Below, one piece after another: positions 59,907 through 64,000 of a DNA stretch of 64,000 bases. Where the stretch lies: positions 12,844,001-12,908,000 of the forward strand of contig NC_062235.1 in assembly GCF_905475465.1 (NCBI RefSeq). Reading direction: 5' to 3'. Each line of letters starts with the position of its first letter. Position 1 is the stretch's first letter. This DNA is from Pieris napi. Lineage: Eukaryota > Arthropoda > Insecta > Lepidoptera > Pieridae. The translations under genes and the position numbers were made by a program. A model generated the notes under the pieces. That model ran no database searches and had not been told where the DNA came from. It worked only from the letters and a program-made list of their open reading frames with translations.

Positions 59907-60715
59907 CTAAACCTAGTCCAATTTAACCCCAGAAGTTTGCGCGTTTTCCGCTAAAAAAACACCCTTTGTCGCTACTCCTCTTTTCGAAAACACTCTTCTT
60001 AAAGCCACAGCCAGCATTGGAATACTTGTCGTTGACATATCGAACGACGTTCAGTTTCGCGGTCACTTGGAGGGAAAGGCTAAATTAGCCTCCAAAAAGC
60101 TTGGTGTGCTCAGCAAGGCGAGACGGTACTTCACTCCGGGCCACCGCATGCAACTATATAAAGCGCAAATTCGGCCCCACATGGAGTACTGCTCTCACCT
60201 CTGGGCGGGGGCTCCCCAGTACCAGCTCCTTCCACTTGACCGTATTCAACGCAGAGCGGTTCGAATCGTCGATGACCAATCCCTTTGCGAGCGGCTTGAT
60301 CCTTTGGCGTTGCGTAGAGATGTGGGGTCACTCTGCATCTTCTACCGCATTTACCATGGAGAGTGTTCAGAGGAGTTGTTCGGATTAATACCTGCAGCTG
60401 AGTTTCGTCATCGGACGTCGAGGCAGAGTACGAAATTCCACCCGTATCACCTCGACGTCCGCCGTTCCACAACTGAGCGTTTTTCAAGGCAGTTTTTGCC
60501 GCGCACCACCACTTTGTGGAACCAGCTGCCCATTGAGGTATTTCCGAACCAATTCGACTTAGGGTCCTTCAAGAAAAGAGCGTACCGATTCCTGAAAGGC
60601 CGGCAACGCACTCGCGAGCCCTCTGGCATTGAGAGTGTCCATGGGCGGCGGTATCACTTAACATCAGGTGAGCCTCCTGCCCGTTTGCCCCTATATTATA
60701 AAAATAAAATATATA
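59907..60715 (+). pseudogene. LINE ORF2, C-terminal domain
   Basis: After a short deletion near 59935 the family resumes in another frame: HLEGKAKLASKKLGVLSKAR, LYKAQIRPHMEYCSHLWAGA, PLDRIQRRAVRIVDD, LALRRDVGSLCIFYRIYHGE, FLPRTTTLWNQLPIEVFP, GSFKKRAYRFLKGRQRT. This is the conserved region after the polymerase of Jockey-like ORF2. The 3' UTR then follows. Confidence 0.85.
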
Positions 60716-60779
60716 GCAATTTCGCTTTTTCTGTTCGTAATTTTTATCTCCAGATAAAAATTAGATTGTAAGCGATTAT

Positions 60780-61220
60780 CATAATACTCTTATAGTAGTA
60801 ACCACAGCTAAGACAAAATCATTACATCACGTATGGAGAGAATAAAACCAATAAACCTAGTTCCAAGTAGGTCTAAAAAGTGCATTGTCAGAGAGAGCTG
60901 TATAATACACATTATTAATAATTGCTACATAAAGTGACTGAATATGAGTGTATAAAGCTCTGACGTCATCATTTCAAAAGCATAATGTATTTTTGTAAGT
61001 ATGCCGCTGACGACTAGGATGCTCAGCAACACCGAATAGCATCGGTTCTAGGGTTGCCATTTTATTTTATATTTTTAAAATTATTATTTTTTTCTAAATA
61101 AAGTTTATTGTGTTGGTCTAATAAATGTTGTTCTTTTTTTTGAGCAAGGATACTCGGAGGCCATGACTCGTTGGCAAGGGTCGTTGCGTGAGCGGAGTAA
61201 GTGGGCTAGTAAGTAATATC
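60780..61220. other. Intergenic, no recognisable content
   Basis: AT-rich, nothing seen. Confidence 0.4.
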
Positions 61221-61221
61221 A

Positions 61222-61450
61222 TATCAAATCAAAATCATTTATTCATATAGGTAACACAATGTACACTCATGAACGTCAAAAAAGAAACATTTTTTCGAAT
61301 TGTATATTTACTGACAGTTCTCAAATCAAGGGCGCAGACGGAAGAGAAGAACTGGCAATAAACTCTGTTCACCATGTTCCACATGACATCTTAAGTAATT
61401 AATAGTTAATTATTAAAAACAAAGATTTGTCCTCTATCAGAAGGAGGCAT
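61222..61450 (-). repeat. LINE 3'-UTR-type repeat
   Basis: Inverted copy of the 27810 repeat (ATTTATTCATATAGGTAACA, GTTCTCAAATCAAGGGCG, AACTGGCAATAAACTCT), with AAAGATTTGTCCTC as in 49605. Confidence 0.7.
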
Positions 61451-61888
61451 GGTGTCATACGAGCACGCACTTACATTCTCGTGGGAACAACACGCAAACA
61501 TAGTCGAAATAACTAACATCACCGCATACACGAATTCAAGTCCGACCAGTCACCACAAGTAGCACCCGTAAGCAATGATGGATTATGCATGCGACTCTCA
61601 TCTCTAGTCTATGCGCAATGACTAACTATATTCCATATATCTACTAATTACTATCAGTAACGCAACTTCTAGGTACGTAATACTTTAGCATAAAAATGTG
61701 TCAACGCCTCACTCATTACTACATTGGTATTTAACTATACTTTTGATTTACTTGACTTAATGCCCTATAACCCCTACATGGGCAGGGGCAGAGGGCGTCC
61801 ACAGTGAGTCTTCATCGTGTTCGGCTTTGACCCTTGAATTTCACCTCGATCCAAGGCTTTCCGGCTCTCTTCGCTGCATCTGCAACAG

Positions 61889-61960
61889 CCTTGCGATTCT
61901 GTAACTCACTTTTCGAACTCACACAGCGGCTTCACGACTGATTTGAGTTCGAAAAGTGAA
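61889..61960. repeat. Degenerate foldback element
   Basis: CCTTGCGATTCTGTAACTCA.. and a GAACTCACACAGCGG..CTTCACGACTGATTTGAG stretch match one arm of the 43290 foldback. Collapsed, with the other arm mostly gone. Confidence 0.55.
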
Positions 61961-61964
61961 AAAA

Positions 61965-63090
61965 CGCCAGGTTTCGCTTTCGCTCTCCTGCTCCTGTTTA
62001 AACGCCTGTTTGTCCTATCCATTTCCACTTGTACTTTTATTGGCCTTGTATTTATTGGCTAAATGCCACCTGTTTAAAATAAGAAATCAAGTGATTTAAT
62101 ATTTTGATAGAGTTGGCTTATGAATAAATGTTACTCAAGAATTTAAATATACTTTTAGGCGTCAGCCCTAATCGCCGATTGAATCCATGCCAGGCGCCGA
62201 CCTACCAAAATAATTTTAGTTCTCATCTCTATGCACTATCCGAACGTCATATGAATGGTCATTGGACTGCACCTGTGTTGATATGAGTCTTCAGAAATAC
62301 AATAAATAATCAAATATTTAAACCCTATTAGCAACGCATGAAACCAACATCATTGCATCAATAGTAGAAAAACGTCAATAATAGTTATGAAGCTAACAAC
62401 GGAATAAAAGTTCTACGGGAAAAGTGGAATTTTAGCGTAAACTAAAAAAGCTTATCTAAAGGCGAATAAATCATAAATGGGTCATTCTTCTTTTTAACCT
62501 ACAATTAGTTGTCTCCACCAATCAGTGAGAAAATATACAAGGAAATTACTATTATTTTTTTCTTAATTGTATTTCAAAATGCACTGTACTATATGCATAA
62601 TGGCTATGCACGATCAAATAACAAATATATTGAATAATTTAATTGTAAAAGTACGTGACAAAGTAGTAAATCCGCGTGACAGAAGTGTATCTCATACATA
62701 TTCCCTATGTCTCCCGCTACCTCAGCTTGCGTTTAATCCATAATATTACGAAAAAATTATATGATGACACAAAACATAAAAATATCTTATAGCTCCTAAA
62801 TATATTGCCTATCATGCAATAGCAACCATTATTTTTTATCACTTTTAATAAAATATTTAAAAAATATCAAATACTTGTCTCCTACTGCCTGGTGTTTTAT
62901 TTTGTAAATTCTGTCACGTGGGTTGTCCTTCGAAATACGCGTTTGTGCCGCTCGTCTTTGTGGCCTGTGATTGAAGGTTTAGACCTCCTTCCCCCCCTTG
63001 GTACACTTTCCCCTATGAGATCAAAAGTCAGCGCGTCAATCGCTCGAAAGCTGTGACAGAAGGTGTGTGTTTTTATTCGGCTACCGCTTC
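61965..63090. other. Intergenic or outer LTR sequence, not resolved
   Basis: No gene. The outer end of the LTR at 63098 could lie further left, in this stretch. Confidence 0.35.
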
Positions 63091-63097
63091 GTCACGT

Positions 63098-63449
63098 AAG
63101 TAATGGATTCAAAATATAATTATTATTGTTACTTTTTGTTGTCTACTCTGTTACATATTCATTGCACTCCCTTTGCCCCGCAAACCCAATACAAGTCACC
63201 TCTTACGAAACTACGCTATATAAGGAAAGGGACAAGAGAACCAACAGTTTTTTTGATCGGATACCTCATATCGGACCGGTCAAGTCTCAAGTAGTTAAGT
63301 TTATTATATAATATATTTATCGTGCACCTAATATCGGGCCGATTAAATAATTGTAATTAGTTAAGTTCATTATTTGTAAAAGTAATTAATTAAAGTAATT
63401 TTAATATATTTTGGTTTTTTTTGGAATCCACCGCTGGCCCTCACTTAAT
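63098..63449 (+). mobile_element. 5' LTR of a gypsy/errantivirus-like element (left end tentative)
   Basis: The right end is fixed by the primer-binding site that follows (..CACTTAAT|TGGCGC). The proposed left end AGTAATGG is chosen because errantivirus LTRs usually start AGT and end AATT; it could lie elsewhere. TATATAAG is at 63217-63224. Two imperfect direct repeats follow (63264-63310 and 63327-63375). The 3' LTR is outside the window. Confidence 0.55.
63217..63224 (+). promoter_or_regulatory. TATA box of the LTR
   Basis: TATATAAG in CTACGCTATATAAGGAAAGG, about 230 bases before the primer-binding site, a normal spacing for an LTR promoter. Confidence 0.5.
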
Positions 63450-63467
63450 TGGCGCAGTCGGTAGGAT
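63450..63467 (+). promoter_or_regulatory. Primer-binding site, tRNA-Ser type
   Basis: TGGCGCAGTCGGTAGGAT, the primer-binding sequence known from 17.6/297-type errantiviruses (complement of the tRNA-Ser 3' end). It abuts the LTR end directly. Confidence 0.85.
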
Positions 63468-63818
63468 AGTCGAGTCAGTGCGCGTACCAAGTAATATACT
63501 CCGTAGATGGACTACGTAGAGTACGCGAACTAATAAACTTTCAAGTTTTAATCGACGATTCACAAGAACCGAGGACAGCGGACCACACACGGCGCATCCA
63601 GAAATCGATGACAAAAGGTGCCACCATCGTCGAAATGCATATGTGAGTTACACATTTCTTAACGATTGGTTGTTACATTCCTGTGTGTTCCCAAATCATC
63701 CAAAATTTTCCATCCTAGGAAAAACCGGGGAATCGAAGCCCCAAGAGTTGCCTCTCGCATCGAGCTGAGAGATCGCAATAGACATTTAGATTATTTAGAA
63801 GATATTTTAGAAGATAAC

Positions 63819-64000
63819 ATGGAGCGCGAAGCTTCCCTTGAGAATTTTTCAATTGCACAAGATGCATTATTAGATAGGATTTTAAGAGCTTTAAAATTTG
63901 TGCCGAACTTCGACGGAAGTGCGTGTAATTTAACTAGATTTTTGAACTTATGTGACACGTTAGTAGTGACTTATGCCAAGCCAAGTCCGGGTAATGATGT
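63819..64000 (+). CDS. gag start of an errantivirus-like element (partial at window edge)
   Basis: The ATG at 63819 opens a frame that runs 60 codons to the window edge without a stop. It contains ALKFVPNFDG followed by LTRFLNLCD, the capsid-like block of Ty3/gypsy errantivirus Gag (F.G....L..F). The frame is also open upstream of the ATG, through an acidic/basic stretch (ELRDRN, YLEDILEDN), but I see no earlier in-frame ATG. Its position about 350 bases after the primer-binding site fits. Whether pol and env follow lies outside the window. No defect is visible in the part seen. Confidence 0.75.
   Translation, partial: MEREASLENFSIAQDALLDRILRALKFVPNFDGSACNLTRFLNLCDTLVVTYAKPSPGND

Larger units (their letters stand above)
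57299..60712 (+). mobile_element. Jockey-like non-LTR retrotransposon, near full length, inactive
   Basis: A 5' leader (57299-57530), an uncertain stretch (57530-57790), then an ORF2-type region: endonuclease, reverse transcriptase and C-terminal domain, and a short 3' UTR ending CTCCTGCCCGTTTGCCCC plus an A/T-rich tail. No ORF1 (gag-like) protein is recognised. The GC content and codon use differ sharply from the surrounding host DNA. The copy is dead: an endonuclease deletion/frameshift near 58038, TAG at 59394, TGA at 59904, and a small deletion near 59935. Other pieces of the family are at 9880, 19633, 35153, 36185, 47005 and 57165. I place it in the Jockey/CR1 group without assigning a clade. 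Confidence 0.9.

Overview
The window looks like eukaryotic, probably lepidopteran (moth or butterfly), nuclear DNA. It is strongly AT-rich, coding sequence is thin and split by long introns with GT/AG borders, and the repeats are of kinds I associate with Lepidoptera: tRNA-derived SINEs, short Helitrons ending in CTAG, Jockey-like non-LTR retrotransposons, hairpin MITEs and a gypsy-type LTR element. There are no bacterial-style genes, operons, CRISPR arrays, rRNA genes or convincing tRNA genes.

One host gene can be reconstructed. Five exons on the minus strand (30349-30459, 25423-25602, 11692-11895, 11171-11324, 4217-4404) join in frame with GT donors and AG acceptors throughout. They encode at least 279 residues of a membrane-anchored short-chain dehydrogenase/reductase (SDR) of the SDR9C / retinol dehydrogenase / 17-beta-HSD type. 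The protein has a basic Ser/Arg-rich N-terminal exon with three RRxS motifs, two hydrophobic helices, then the Rossmann domain. The fold is recognisable, but the catalytic Tyr and Lys positions read His and Met, the NNAG motif reads NCES, and the glycine motif reads TGCDNVLG. It therefore looks like a pseudoenzyme. The C-terminus is not settled: a possible exon lies near 3947-4061, otherwise it lies off the left edge.

Layout: 1-4.2 kb is non-coding with a Helitron end and the possible last exon. From 4.2 to 30.5 kb is the SDR gene, its introns carrying SINE, LINE, Helitron and MITE relics. From 30.6 to 33.4 kb, upstream of the gene, is a diverged array of about 620-bp units, three of which carry a perfect TGACGTCA site. 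From 33.5 to 57 kb is repeat-rich non-coding DNA, with a short CpG-rich patch at 41.27-41.34 kb that could be a promoter or non-coding first exon. At 57.3-60.7 kb is a nearly full-length but broken Jockey-like non-LTR retrotransposon, with several fragments of the same family elsewhere. At 63.1-64 kb the window runs into the 5' end of a gypsy/errantivirus-like LTR element: TATA box, a primer-binding site matching tRNA-Ser, and the start of gag.

The most interesting item is the apparently catalytically dead, membrane-anchored SDR with a PKA-like phospho-motif tail.
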